From CAWEPK01 sp049521495 (GTDB lineage: Bacteria; Desulfobacterota; Syntrophorhabdia; Syntrophorhabdales; WCHB1-27), in contig JBEKOT010000127.1 in assembly GCA_049521495.1 (NCBI GenBank), positions 1-6,438 of the forward strand: a DNA stretch of 6,438 nt, read 5' to 3'. The notes under the pieces were generated by a model that was given only the letters and a program-made list of their open reading frames with translations, searched no databases and was not told the origin of the DNA. The first letter of the stretch is position 1. The number at the start of each line of letters is the position of its first letter. The translations under genes and the position numbers were made by a program. Positions 6,333 through 6,438 of this stretch are shown one piece after another.

Positions 6333-6438
6333 TTAAGCGCCCCTGCCTAGTATTTCCCTGGCAATGGTAATTTTTTCGATCTCCCTGGCCCCCTCGTAGA
6401 TCTCGACTATCTTGGCGTCGCGGAAGAACTTCTCGACG
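6333..6438 (-). CDS. Acyl-CoA dehydrogenase, C-terminal fragment (cut by window edge)
   Basis: Only the last 34 codons and the TAA stop (6335-6333) are inside the window; the 5' part lies beyond position 6438. The peptide reads FFRDAKIVEIYEGAREIEK and then ITIAREILG. This matches the conserved C-terminal signature of FAD-dependent acyl-CoA dehydrogenases (RDAKI..IYEGT..I....IAREILG), which includes the glycine-rich turn close to the flavin. The usual threonine after EG is an alanine here (EGA). The family makes enoyl-CoA from acyl-CoA and passes electrons to ETF. As the first visible gene of the leftward operon, 22 bp before the 3-hydroxyacyl-CoA dehydrogenase, it supplies the substrate for the hydratase. 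Whether it is a butyryl-, glutaryl- or other acyl-CoA dehydrogenase cannot be decided from this fragment. Confidence 0.85.
   Translation of the reverse strand, partial: VEKFFRDAKIVEIYEGAREIEKITIAREILGRGA

Overview
The window looks like chromosomal DNA of an anaerobic, probably syntrophic or sulfate-reducing bacterium of the former Deltaproteobacteria (Desulfobacterota, for example Syntrophorhabdus- or Syntrophus-like). This is inference. It rests on a compact fatty-acid beta-oxidation operon, a DUF2769-type cysteine-rich protein (a family I associate with methanogens and syntrophs), strong AGGAGG-type ribosome binding sites, and moderately high GC in the operon. No mobile element, CRISPR array, tRNA or rRNA was seen.

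Layout. The left 1.2 kb is visibly more AT-rich and holds two small genes pointing away from each other: a cysteine-rich DUF2769-like protein on the minus strand (97-414) and a 101-residue protein on the plus strand (677-982), separated by a 262-bp divergent intergenic region. A 245-bp gap (983-1227) follows, where the plus-strand gene and the minus-strand operon end facing each other.

From 6438 down to 1228 everything reads leftwards as one tightly packed operon. In transcription order it encodes the C-terminus of an acyl-CoA dehydrogenase (cut by the window edge), a 3-hydroxyacyl-CoA dehydrogenase, an enoyl-CoA hydratase (frame broken at a nine-G run), an acetyl-CoA acetyltransferase (thiolase), an acyl-CoA synthetase, and a GPR1/FUN34/YaaH (SatP-like) monocarboxylate transporter whose frame is broken at least twice.

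Together these give an almost complete acid-to-acetyl-CoA route: uptake or release of a short acid, activation with ATP and CoA, dehydrogenation, hydration, oxidation to the 3-keto thioester, and thiolysis. Only the electron-transfer partner of the acyl-CoA dehydrogenase (ETF) is not in view. The likely substrates are short-chain acids such as butyrate, but the sequence does not fix chain length or direction.

The points most worth checking are the two broken genes inside an otherwise intact operon. They may be real pseudogenes, homopolymer slippage sites or consensus-sequence errors. I found no clearly new biological system here.
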